A DNA stretch of 64,000 bases, from NCBI RefSeq assembly GCF_000517105.1, contig NZ_KI912148.1, positions 1,544,518 through 1,608,517 of the forward strand, read 5' to 3'. The notes beneath the pieces were generated by a model. That model did no database searches and was not told the origin of the DNA. It was given only the letters and a program-made list of their open reading frames with translations. The position numbers were made by a program, and so were the translations under genes. Shown here piece after piece: positions 51,578 to 59,300 of this stretch. Within the stretch, counting starts at the first letter, position 1. The number at the start of each line of letters is the position of its first letter. Source of the stretch: Fischerella sp. PCC 9605 (GTDB lineage Bacteria; Cyanobacteriota; Cyanobacteriia; Cyanobacteriales; Nostocaceae).

Positions 51578-51871
51578 CTAATGATAATCGACTATTTCAA
51601 CCTCACAAGGTCCTTCTGGTGTCCATGCAAAGCAAATCCGATACTGGTCGTTAATCCGAATACTGTAGTAACCTTTTCTATCTCCCTTGAGTGCCTCTAA
51701 TCTATTGCCTGGTGGCACTTTCATGTCATCCAAAGAAAAAGCTGCATTCAGTTGGTCTAATTTCCTTTGTGCAACTTCCCAAAGATTGACGGGACACTTC
51801 TTTCGAGCGTCTTTTGAGTCGTTCCCATCGAAAATGTCTTCAGTCGCTTTATCTTTGAATGACACTATCAT
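51578..51871 (-). CDS. higB: HigB-family toxin
   Basis: A 97-residue RelE-superfamily mRNA interferase from the Met at 51871 ([16 protein letters not shown]), the normal family start; an in-frame extension to 51931 is probably wrong because it would run over the operator and the ABC gene. Core: [51 protein letters not shown] and VEIVDYH. This toxin-first order is typical for HigBA. Confidence 0.93.
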   Translation of the reverse strand: MIVSFKDKATEDIFDGNDSKDARKKCPVNLWEVAQRKLDQLNAAFSLDDMKVPPGNRLEALKGDRKGYYSIRINDQYRICFAWTPEGPCEVEIVDYH

Positions 51872-51872
51872 A

Positions 51873-51901
51873 TTAGCATGATAACACGGATGACATGCTA
51901 A
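51873..51901. promoter_or_regulatory. putative HigA operator
   Basis: Perfect inverted repeat TTAGCATG (51873-51880), 13 bp, CATGCTAA (51894-51901), immediately upstream of the higB start codon. The half-site ATGCTA/TAGCAT also occurs in the operator of the other HigBA-like pair at 10272-10289. Confidence 0.65.
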
Positions 51902-51927
51902 GAACAAATCCATACTCTCCCCACTCC

Positions 51928-53577
51928 TCAAGCACGTGCCAGCAGAGGTGCAGCAGCAAGCAGGGTTTGAGTGTAAGGATGCTGAGGATTAGCAAAAATT
52001 TCTTTTGTGGGGCCTATTTCGACAATTTTGCCACCGTTCATCACGGCAATGCGATCGCACAAAAATCTCGCTAACCACAAATCGTGGGTGATAAACAAAT
52101 ACGTTAAATCAAACTCTTCTTTTAACTCCAACATCAAATCCAGGACTTGTGACTGCACGCTAGCGTCTAACATACTCACGGGTTCATCGCAGATTAAAAG
52201 TTTGGGATGAGTAATTAAAGCACGAGCAATGGCTACTCGTTGCTGCTGTCCTCCTGACAAATCTGAGGGATAGCGCTGATAATAAACTTCTGGCGGTTTT
52301 AACCCCACTTTCTCCAGCATCGACAATACCTGTTGTTTCGCTGCTTCAGGAGTTGCGATCTGATGAATTAATAGCGGATCGGCGATACTCTGTCCTACCG
52401 TCATCGCTGGATTGAGGCAAGCATGGGGATCTTGAAATACCATTTGCATTTGCCGCCGTTGCTGGCGGATTTCTTGCCGAGATAGGTTAGTTATATCTCT
52501 TCCTAAAAACTCGACTTTGCCAGCGCTAGGACGAATCAGTTGCAAGATTGTTCGCGATAAAGTACTCTTACCGCAACCAGATTCCCCGACTAATCCTAAA
52601 ATTTCTCCTGAATAAAGTTCCAAATTGATGCCATCGACTGCCTTTATTGTCTGACCTTGACCTTTAAACAATCGCTCAACAAAATTAGGCTCGATGGTGT
52701 AGTGCTGTTTTAGTTCGAGGACGCGCAGAATTGGGGATCGGGGATCGGCGATTGGGGATTGGGAAGAAATTTCCCCAGTCCCTTCTACATTTTGAATATG
52801 CAAAGCTGCTTGTAAGAGCGATCGCGTGTATTCGTGCTGGGGATGCCTAAATACAGATTCTGTCGCACCCATTTCCACCATCTTGCCGTCATACATCACG
52901 CCAATGCGATCGCAATATTCTGCCACCATTGCCAAATCGTGGGAAATCAACAGCAGTGCCATGTTTTCTTCTGCACACAGTCGCGTTAGTTCCTGCAAAA
53001 TCTGCGCTGAGACTGTGACATCTAAGCTGGTGGTGGGTTCATCGGCAACTATCATCTTGGGTTGCAGCAATAAAGCCAAAGCAATGGCTACTCTTTGCCG
53101 CATCCCACCGCTAAACTCGTGTGGGTACTGATTCCAGCGATTAGCAGGTATCTTAACTTTTTCTAATATGGCGATCGCCTTTTCTTTGGCTTCTCGTGCT
53201 GACAACTCGGGTGAGTGCGCCTTGAGTGTTTCAATACAGTGGTTGCCAATAGTCATTAACGGATCGAGGCGCGTCATGGGATCTTGGAAGATCAGCGCTA
53301 CTGCCTCCCCTCGAAATTTCCGCATTTGGATTGGTGTTAAATCAAACACTGATTGTCCTTGAAATGTCACCCGTCCTTCAATGCGAGTAGACGCTGGTAG
53401 CAAGTGCATCGCTGCCCTTCCCAAGGTTGACTTACCACACCCCGACTCTCCCACTAATCCCATTCTTTCGCCTGGTTGCAGGCTGAAAGATACGTCATCA
53501 ACTGCCCATTGGGCTTCTTCACCACTACGATGAGGATAGGCAACCCGCAAATGTTCGATAGAAAATAAGATACTCAC
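51928..53577 (-). CDS. dipeptide-type ABC transporter ATPase, fused DppD-DppF
   Basis: A 549-residue protein with two complete ABC domains. Domain 1 (about 1-260): Walker [10 protein letters not shown] near 39-47, signature [12 protein letters not shown] near 158, Walker [12 protein letters not shown]. Domain 2 (about 285-545): Walker [10 protein letters not shown] near 335, signature [12 protein letters not shown], Walker [12 protein letters not shown]. DppD and DppF are usually separate genes; the fusion is known in several bacteria. Between the domains is a short segment coded by a GGGATTGGGGAT-type repeat ([12 protein letters not shown]). Permease genes are not adjacent. Confidence 0.95.
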   Translation of the reverse strand: MSILFSIEHLRVAYPHRSGEEAQWAVDDVSFSLQPGERMGLVGESGCGKSTLGRAAMHLLPASTRIEGRVTFQGQSVFDLTPIQMRKFRGEAVALIFQDPMTRLDPLMTIGNHCIETLKAHSPELSAREAKEKAIAILEKVKIPANRWNQYPHEFSGGMRQRVAIALALLLQPKMIVADEPTTSLDVTVSAQILQELTRLCAEENMALLLISHDLAMVAEYCDRIGVMYDGKMVEMGATESVFRHPQHEYTRSLLQAALHIQNVEGTGEISSQSPIADPRSPILRVLELKQHYTIEPNFVERLFKGQGQTIKAVDGINLELYSGEILGLVGESGCGKSTLSRTILQLIRPSAGKVEFLGRDITNLSRQEIRQQRRQMQMVFQDPHACLNPAMTVGQSIADPLLIHQIATPEAAKQQVLSMLEKVGLKPPEVYYQRYPSDLSGGQQQRVAIARALITHPKLLICDEPVSMLDASVQSQVLDLMLELKEEFDLTYLFITHDLWLARFLCDRIAVMNGGKIVEIGPTKEIFANPQHPYTQTLLAAAPLLARA

Positions 53578-53662
53578 GTAATATCAATCCTTTTAGCCTA
53601 CTATCTCTCAATTTCTACTAAATCAGATATGTAGCTCAACCTTAAAAAACATAATAATGTAG

Positions 53663-53693
53663 GGTGCGTTAGGACAATTCGTCCTAACGCACC
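53663..53693. repeat. GGTGCGTTAGGAC inverted repeat
   Basis: Perfect 13 bp stem GGTGCGTTAGGAC / GTCCTAACGCACC with loop AATTC, followed by more TAACGCAC-type sequence. GTAGGGTGCGTTA fragments also occur near 61600 and 63820. A common cyanobacterial dispersed repeat. Confidence 0.75.
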
Positions 53694-53760
53694 TAAAACA
53701 TGAATTTTGGTACGTTACGCGCTACTCTAACGCACGCTACAGGTTTTATAAAGTCATAAA

Positions 53761-53786
53761 TAAAAAACCCTCCAATGATGGAGGGT
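53761..53786 (-). terminator. intrinsic terminator of the 53.8 kb gene
   Basis: On the minus strand, ACCCTCCA, TCAT, TGGAGGGT is followed by TTTTTT: an 8 bp stem with a 4-base loop and T-run, 23 bp after the stop codon of the gene ending at 53809. Confidence 0.85.
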
Positions 53787-53808
53787 GAAATAATGCGATC
53801 GCGCAAGC

Positions 53809-54189
53809 TTAGCTAGCTAGAATCCTTACCGCTTCATGCAGCAGCGTTTTTACTCTGTACAGCTTATAAAGCTTGTCCTGATAAAACCTCATCTGCTCAT
53901 CCTCAAAGTATTCTTCCTCTTTGGTTAGTCGCAACAGTCCCATTTGACTTTCTGTAGGTTTCCCAATCATATCAAGTGCTACTGTGATGTATTTGTAAAT
54001 TTCAATTCCAGGTGAGTGCAAGCCGATACCCTCTCTCATCTGGTCAATAGCGCGATAAGGAAAAGCAGTGAGTACGTTAATCCAAGCTTCAGATTTACCG
54101 TGGCTACCTAATGGTTGCACTCCATAGTGAGATGCCATCGCGCGTAAATCTTCAAGTGATAGCGCTTCTAGTTCTTTGCGTGTCATCAT
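53809..54189 (-). CDS. small protein with SAP-like N-terminus, function unknown
   Basis: A 126-residue protein. Its first 45 residues (TRKELEALSLEDLRAMASHYGVQPLGSHGKSEAWINVL) resemble a SAP-type helix-extended loop-helix, a nucleic-acid-binding fold. The rest is charged and helical (MGLLRLTKEEEYFEDEQMRFYQDKLYKLYRVK). A clean terminator follows, so the gene is probably real. It is divergent from another small accessory gene. Confidence 0.7.
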   Translation of the reverse strand: MMTRKELEALSLEDLRAMASHYGVQPLGSHGKSEAWINVLTAFPYRAIDQMREGIGLHSPGIEIYKYITVALDMIGKPTESQMGLLRLTKEEEYFEDEQMRFYQDKLYKLYRVKTLLHEAVRILAS

Positions 54190-54310
54190 ATAGTTGTCTC
54201 ATTGTTAATTGGGACTGGTAGCTATGAACTCTTGACGGATGCCATAGCTACCAATTAACTATTATTCAATAGGTTAACCAATTATTTCAAGCAAGATTAA
54301 GCAATGTAAA

Positions 54311-54508
54311 GTGAGTAAAGATAAGCGCGGTAATCCAGATATCAAAGAGCACGGCTTTAAAACCGATAGAGAAGAACCATTTAATAAATTGCTTGCTGTT
54401 AAAGTTACCGAGTCAATGTATAACCAAGTTAAAAGTCAGCCTGACTCTTCTGAATTCATGAGAAAAGCTATTCAGAAAGCACTGGATGAAGCTAAACAAG
54501 ATAAGTAG
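54311..54508 (+). CDS. small ribbon-helix-helix-like protein, unknown
   Basis: A 65-residue protein from a GTG. KLLAVKVTESMYNQVKSQ followed by SSEFMRKAIQKALDEAK looks like a ribbon-helix-helix DNA-binding unit of the kind found in plasmid maintenance or mobilisation genes. The assignment is by pattern only. No partner gene is seen. Confidence 0.55.
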   Translation: MSKDKRGNPDIKEHGFKTDREEPFNKLLAVKVTESMYNQVKSQPDSSEFMRKAIQKALDEAKQDK

Positions 54509-54891
54509 AGATATAGCTTTGTCGTTAAAATTTATTCAATAAGTTATTCAATATTTTTCAAAAATTTTAATATAAAAAATCAACAAACTCCTTTTGACAG
54601 GAGGTTTTATGTTTCTGTATGACATTACACTTTATCTCTGAGTCAAAGAATGACACAAAGAACAGGTCTATGATGCTTTTGACAAACTATGGGCTGCTGG
54701 TACACCAGTAACAGCAACAAATTTTAATAAAATCTGAACAAATAATATTTATAACCTATTGATGAAAATTTTCAATATATATTAGGAAAAACAGGTGGTA
54801 TATTCAACTAGATAAGTTAACTTTTTTCTCATTTCATCTACTTAATCGCGATAAAATGAAATTAAGCTAAGACAAGAGAGGTACAGATATT
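54509..54891. other. gap with a possible gene relic
   Basis: Plus-strand codons 54654-54737 read KEQVYDAFDKLWAAGTPVTA before a TGA, resembling the N-terminus of KfrA-like plasmid proteins, with no start codon. The rest is AT-rich. Together with the two neighbouring small genes this may be debris of an integrated plasmid. Confidence 0.3.
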
Positions 54892-55176
54892 ATGGGTGTA
54901 AAAATTTTACCTGATGTTGGAGATGTAGCTGAAAACCTTGGTGTAACAGGTATTTTAGGAGTTGTTCTTCTGCCTGTTTTCTTACCAGTGATTGCTGGTG
55001 TTGCTAAGCCAATAGTCAAGACAGCTGTGAAAGGCGGAATCCTTTTCTATGAAAAGAGTAAGGGAGCGATCGCAGAAGTTGGTGAATCTTGGGAAGATAT
55101 TGTGGCAGAAGCAAGGGCTGAAATTGGTGAGGCACGAATGAAATCGGCAGAACCTGTGGAAGCTAGTGCTGATTGA
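54892..55176 (+). CDS. DUF5132-like small membrane protein
   Basis: A 94-residue protein. One long hydrophobic segment (about 18-45, VTGILGVVLLPVFLPVIAG) is followed by an amphipathic helix and an acidic tail (EVGESWEDIVAEARAEIGEA). This matches the DUF5132 pattern seen in cyanobacteria. AGAGAGG lies upstream of the ATG, and a strong terminator follows at 55248. Role unknown, probably membrane stress or gas-vesicle-like accessory functions cannot be distinguished. Confidence 0.75.
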   Translation: MGVKILPDVGDVAENLGVTGILGVVLLPVFLPVIAGVAKPIVKTAVKGGILFYEKSKGAIAEVGESWEDIVAEARAEIGEARMKSAEPVEASAD

Positions 55177-55247
55177 CTGAAGGGAGAATCATGCTAATAG
55201 CCGAATTCAGCATTGCACATTTGCATAACAATGTAACTTTTTGTGAG

Positions 55248-55274
55248 GGATGGGAATTTTGCCCATCCTTTTTT
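55248..55274 (+). terminator. intrinsic terminator
   Basis: GGATGGG, AATTTTG, CCCATCC followed by six T. It ends the DUF5132-like transcript 70 bp after its stop codon. Confidence 0.85.
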
Positions 55275-55344
55275 GAAGGAAAGAATTGCAAAACTTAATA
55301 GACAACAACCGCCAAAAAATGATTGAACTGCAAGGAATAAGCAG

Positions 55345-56325
55345 ATGTCAGCTTCTGTGCTTCCGTTTTTGGAAACTGCTGCCCAACACCTAGTCCAAAG
55401 TGTTCCCCTTGCCCAAGCTTCTGAAACTGTCGGTTCTGTACTTGCTCACCTTGCTGGCAATGTATTCGATTCTGTCGAAGCTATCTATATTGTTGATGAA
55501 AATGGACATCTGCAAGGTCTAGTTCGCCTAGTAAATTTATTAACCGCGCCACAACACCGAAAACTAGGCGAAATCATGACTTTGCAACCACCAACAGCCC
55601 ATCCTCACGATGACCAAGAAAAGGTTGCGGGGTTGGCAGTTACATACGGATTGGTAGATGTTCCTGTAGTTGATCGACAGGGTTACTTTTTAGGAGTCGT
55701 TCCTGCCCAATCTTTAATTGCCATCTTAAGACGAGAGCATATTGAGGATCTGCATCGACTGACTGGTATTCGAGGTGAAGATTCCCAGGCACGTCACGCC
55801 TTGGAAGCACCACCAACGCGACGAGCACGCGATCGCTTACCGTGGCTGCTTGTCGGGCTACTTGGCAGTATTTTGGCTACATTCGTTGTCTCTCGGTTTG
55901 AAAGTACTCTCGAAGCTCGTGTTTTTGTCTCCTTTTTTGTGCCTGGGATCGTCTACCTGGCAGATGCGATTGGGACGCAAACGGAAGCAATAGTTGTCAG
56001 AGGTTTATCTTTTAACCACAATACCTCTTTGCGGAGTTTACTAACTGGAGAGCTTTGGACTGGACTGCTGATTGGACTTGCTCTCGGTGGTTTAAGTTTC
56101 CCACTCGTGCTTGTAGCATTTGCGAATTTGCAATTAGCTTTTGCTGTGGCACTAACGATAGTAACTGCTGGGGGTGTTGCAACCAGTGTAGGTTTGTTTT
56201 TTCCTTGGCTACTCCACAGTATCGGCAAAGATCCAGCTTTTGGTTCTGGCCCTGTCGCTACAATCGTTCAGGACGTAATGAGTTTACTAATTTATTTCCT
56301 GATTGTTCAATTTTTTGGAGTGTAA
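55345..56325 (+). CDS. mgtE: MgtE-like divalent cation transporter without the N domain
   Basis: A 326-residue protein. Residues about 15-130 form two CBS repeats (VEAIYIVDENGHLQGLVRL, DVPVVDRQGYFLGVV). After an Arg-rich linker, the MgtE membrane domain (about 165-325) has five helices, with VPGIVYLADAIGTQTEAIVVRGL and the hallmark DPAFGSGPVATIVQDV. It would carry Mg2+ or a similar cation across the inner membrane. The usual N-terminal MgtE_N superhelix (about 130 residues) is missing, so gating may differ. Confidence 0.9.
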   Translation: MSASVLPFLETAAQHLVQSVPLAQASETVGSVLAHLAGNVFDSVEAIYIVDENGHLQGLVRLVNLLTAPQHRKLGEIMTLQPPTAHPHDDQEKVAGLAVTYGLVDVPVVDRQGYFLGVVPAQSLIAILRREHIEDLHRLTGIRGEDSQARHALEAPPTRRARDRLPWLLVGLLGSILATFVVSRFESTLEARVFVSFFVPGIVYLADAIGTQTEAIVVRGLSFNHNTSLRSLLTGELWTGLLIGLALGGLSFPLVLVAFANLQLAFAVALTIVTAGGVATSVGLFFPWLLHSIGKDPAFGSGPVATIVQDVMSLLIYFLIVQFFGV

Positions 56326-56411
56326 GATTGCGTCCGGTTGACAACACGCCCCAAAAATCCTTAACTTGCTAAAATAGCTTAAACTTTTCTTAACCCTAAA
56401 GTTACAAAGCT

Positions 56412-56780
56412 ATGTTAGAACCCTTAAAAACTATCACCATCTTCCAAAAACAACCCGATCCCAAGGTATTTTCAACTGGTCAAGTTATCTTTGAGGAAGG
56501 AAGAACGGGAGATTGTATGTATGGTGTTATGGAAGGAGAAGTTAATTTATTGGTCAATGGCAAGGTTGTGGAGACCATTACAGCAGGAAATGTCTTTGGT
56601 ACAGGAGTGTTGATTGGCATCAAAACAAGAACTTATACAGCGATCGCCAAAACAGAATGCAAACTAGCTTACCTGGATAAAAAGCGGTTTCTATTTGCCG
56701 TTCAGGAAACTCCTATGTTTGCACTTGAAGTGATCGGAAATTACTCCCAACGCCTAGAACGTCTGCGGCAAGAAGTGTAA
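56412..56780 (+). CDS. single-domain cyclic nucleotide-binding protein
   Basis: A 122-residue cNMP-binding domain (Crp/PKA-type beta roll): VFSTGQVIFEEGRTGDCMYGVMEGEVNLL, then TITAGNVFGTGVLIG and RTYTAIAKTECKLAYLDKKRF. There is no DNA-binding or kinase domain. The phosphate-binding cassette normally has GE...RxA; here FGTGVLIG...RTYTAIA lacks the Glu, so nucleotide binding is doubtful. It lies 86 bp after mgtE and may be co-transcribed. Confidence 0.9.
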   Translation: MLEPLKTITIFQKQPDPKVFSTGQVIFEEGRTGDCMYGVMEGEVNLLVNGKVVETITAGNVFGTGVLIGIKTRTYTAIAKTECKLAYLDKKRFLFAVQETPMFALEVIGNYSQRLERLRQEV

Positions 56781-57199
56781 GCAACACTGCCAAACTTAAC
56801 TGTGGTTGTTTCCTATTAATTAGTACTTTCAATTAGTGATTTGTTTATAACTATAGCCCAATCCTGACTTACAAAAATTTATGTAAATTACTTGATGATC
56901 GTAAACTTATAAAAATGCCGATCAAATATTATAAAATTATTAAATGCTTTTAAATTTAATCAATACTTGTATGCCCAGCTAGTATTATATATTTGGTGAT
57001 TCAGGAGAGTGAGGAAGTCTTTAAATTAATGGCGATCGCGCATCAAACAGCAAGTTTTTGTTGCCGTTGAATAAAGGCTCCTCAGCAGCGGATACTGCAC
57101 TCCTAGTAATATTGTTTTGTTTGAAATATGCAATATTTGCATTCTGGAAACTGCGTTAAACCCAAAGTTGAAAATCAAAAATTAAAAATAGATTGACAA
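56781..57199. other. 419 bp AT-rich gap
   Basis: No gene or strong structure seen; one HIP1-like site near 57032. The AAAATCAAAAATTAAAAATAG run just before 57200 is a repeat string common before genes here. Confidence 0.45.
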
Positions 57200-57736
57200 A
57201 TGCTCATTTCTGCTGATACGCGCATTTCTTTCCCGTGTTCTCTAGTCTATGCCACCTACCGAGACAAGCTAGTTGAACTTGTTCCGTACATGCCAAACGT
57301 GCGTTACGTCAAAGTTAAATCTCGCCGCGAGGAGAATGGACGAGTTTACAGTATCAACGAGTGGCATGGAGGTGGAGAAATTCCACTGGCAGCAAGGACT
57401 ATAATTAGCGAAGATATGCTCTCGTGGACAGAATACAATACCTGGAACGAGGCTGAGTTTTTGCTGGAATGGCAAATCGAAACTCATGCCTTTAGCGAAG
57501 CAGTCAACTGTACAGGAAAAAATCACTTCATTGCCGATGGTAATTCCACTGTAATTAAGAGTCGTGGCGAACTCACGATTGATCCCAAGCAAATTAAGGG
57601 GGTGCCTCAATTCATTGCCAAGCAAATCGCGCACATAGTCGAGGATTTTCTCGGTAAAAAGATTGAACCCAATCTGTTACAAATGAGCGAAGGAGTGCGT
57701 CAGTATCTAGAACGGCAAGCTAAAGGTAGCGACTAG
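57200..57736 (+). CDS. SRPBCC-superfamily protein
   Basis: A 178-residue START-like fold protein. Opening strand ISADTRISFPCSLVYATYRDKLVELVPYMPNV, middle ARTIISEDMLSWTEYNTWNE and the long C-terminal helix IAKQIAHIVEDFLGKKIEPNLLQMSEGVRQYL are typical of the hydrophobic-ligand-binding SRPBCC group. The bound molecule is unknown. Single gene followed by simple repeats. Confidence 0.82.
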   Translation: MLISADTRISFPCSLVYATYRDKLVELVPYMPNVRYVKVKSRREENGRVYSINEWHGGGEIPLAARTIISEDMLSWTEYNTWNEAEFLLEWQIETHAFSEAVNCTGKNHFIADGNSTVIKSRGELTIDPKQIKGVPQFIAKQIAHIVEDFLGKKIEPNLLQMSEGVRQYLERQAKGSD

Positions 57737-57744
57737 GAAGACGC

Positions 57745-57900
57745 GGAGATCGTGAGACACGGTGACACTTCCCTTGACGCGGAGACAATGAGACGCGGTG
57801 ACGCGGAGAAATTATCAAAAATATTCCCCGTGTCCCCGTGTCTCCACCTCCCCGCATCCTCTTCATTCTCCGCGTCCCCGTGTCCTCTTCAAAGCTTTTT
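57745..57900. repeat. GACGCGGAGA / CCCCGTGTCC inverted repeats
   Basis: GACACGGTGACA, GACGCGGAGACA and GACGCGGTGACGCGGAG units on one arm and CCCCGTGTCCCCGTGTCTCC on the other form a long, imperfect inverted repeat. Dispersed simple repeat; non-coding. Confidence 0.7.
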
Positions 57901-58169
57901 GCAAGTTGCTTCCCGTAGGGTACAACCAACAACATACAACCAACAACACTTAGAAAGTGTTAAAACTAATGAAGCAAAAAGTCCACACTCTTGTAGCTGT
58001 GGGATGATTTTATCAAGGCGCTTTTAAGTGCCATGATAGGAAAATCTTGGTTGAAATACCACGGTGGTAAAGTAAAAATTCTTTGGAAATAGTGCAGCCT
58101 AAAGAAGCTAAAAATAGTTTTGTGAGGGTAGCGAAAACCTCCTGAAACTAAGCTCATGCATTTTTAACT

Positions 58170-58197
58170 GTAGAGGTGCATGATGGTGCGTCTCTAC
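58170..58197. repeat. diverged GTAGAG palindrome
   Basis: GTAGAGGTGCA, TGATGG, TGCGTCTCTAC: a decayed member of the palindrome family at 11058, 15114, 18970 and 41292. Confidence 0.6.
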
Positions 58198-58290
58198 AAG
58201 TCATAAAAAACCAAATAAAAGCTTTTTGAAGCAATCTACAGATTGCTTCATTTGTAACTTTGTAACAGGGTATACACAAACATATCCCAA

Positions 58291-58500
58291 ATGGATAAAC
58301 GCACCAGCATGTTATCCATGAGAGAATTGTAGCCTTAACCCTGAGCAAGGGCTACCTGAAAGGGCGAGTACCCTACAGGGATGCTATACTCTACCAGAAG
58401 TGGGAGGAACGGGTGCAGGCGTCTACGCCTACAAACTAAAAGCTTACGGCTTTTGAAGACAGATGAGCGAAGACTGTCGCAGTTGGTCGCAGCTGTGAGA
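58291..58500 (+). ncRNA. structured RNA candidate, HEARO/omega-RNA-like, orphan
   Basis: About 210 bases of dense nested structure without any gene. Stems: ATGGATAA (58291) with TTATCCAT (58312); AGCAT (58306-58310) with ATGCT (58381-58385), enclosing GTAGCC / GGCTAC (58329-58355) and the hairpin GGG, CGAGTA, CCC (58362-58373); then AGGCG / CGCCT (58417-58430) and AAAAGC / GCTTTT (58438-58454). AGCAT lies in the first loop, so a pseudoknot is possible. GC content is higher than the flanks. HEARO/omega RNAs of IscB elements occur alone in some cyanobacteria; the match is from memory. Strand is inferred. No iscB follows. Confidence 0.45.
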
Positions 58501-58621
58501 GTGTCAATTTCCTTTATGATTCTAAATACAGTCTCTAATCTCACAAGTAAAAATCTTCAAGATCTCATTGTGTACCAACATTCGCAATCCAGACAATCCC
58601 CAAGTTTTGGCAAAACACTTC

Positions 58622-58987
58622 CTACTCCTCTTTTGCATCTGTCTCTGGTGCAGGTGGTTTTAGGATAGCGTTACAGTAGTGAATAAGAGTCGTCAGGCGA
58701 TCGCTTATTGTCTTGAGTCTGTCAACAGCACTCGTACTTTGTCGCGCCCCTTGGAAAAACATCACATCTATTTCCAAAAGTCGCAATTGCTTGTTCATCT
58801 CTGTCCTATAGGACAATTCCCGCGATTTTTCTTCAGATAAAGGTATAATCTGTTGCTGAAAAAATTGCTGTAATGATGAAAGATGTTGCCGCAGTTGGTG
58901 TGCATCCATTTGCTTAGTCGCAACATTAGAGCGGAACTGCTCTAGGAGTATTGCGAAGGTGTGATATTTCTGATGATTGAGAGACAT
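58622..58987 (-). CDS. patD: PatD-like heterocyst frequency control protein
   Basis: A 121-residue helical protein. MSLNHQKYHTFAILLEQFRS, LSSLQQFFQQQIIPL and MNKQLRLLEIDVMFFQGARQ correspond to the pattern I remember for PatD, a small cytoplasmic regulator that limits heterocyst numbers in Anabaena-type cyanobacteria. The Pro/Glu-rich tail is variable. It is divergent from the (p)ppGpp gene with a 235 bp gap. Family match is from memory, so the symbol is tentative. Confidence 0.65.
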   Translation of the reverse strand: MSLNHQKYHTFAILLEQFRSNVATKQMDAHQLRQHLSSLQQFFQQQIIPLSEEKSRELSYRTEMNKQLRLLEIDVMFFQGARQSTSAVDRLKTISDRLTTLIHYCNAILKPPAPETDAKEE

Positions 58988-59300
58988 TCAGTACTTAATT
59001 GAGATACTATTAATGTCAAGAAATTTTTCATATACAATATACTTCTTTAACCTTTTGTTCAGGTTGCTGCCCCGGAAATTATAATTTGGGGCTAAATTTA
59101 TCATAAATCGATTTCCAGGATCATTATGCTCGATATCTATATTGGCTGAATTGCACAGACTTTTGGTTTGAGCAATTATCCTGCCATCGCTTTCCCTTCC
59201 CAGATGTCAGCAGATAGTCCTTTTGATGACGATAATGTCGTCGATTGTATCTAACCCCCCATTTAACCACCCATTACCTACAGCCCCGATATATTGTATG

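Noticed and set aside
57720-58027. Frames in both directions over the GACGCGGAGA repeats
   Set aside because: Coded entirely by simple repeats; not genes.
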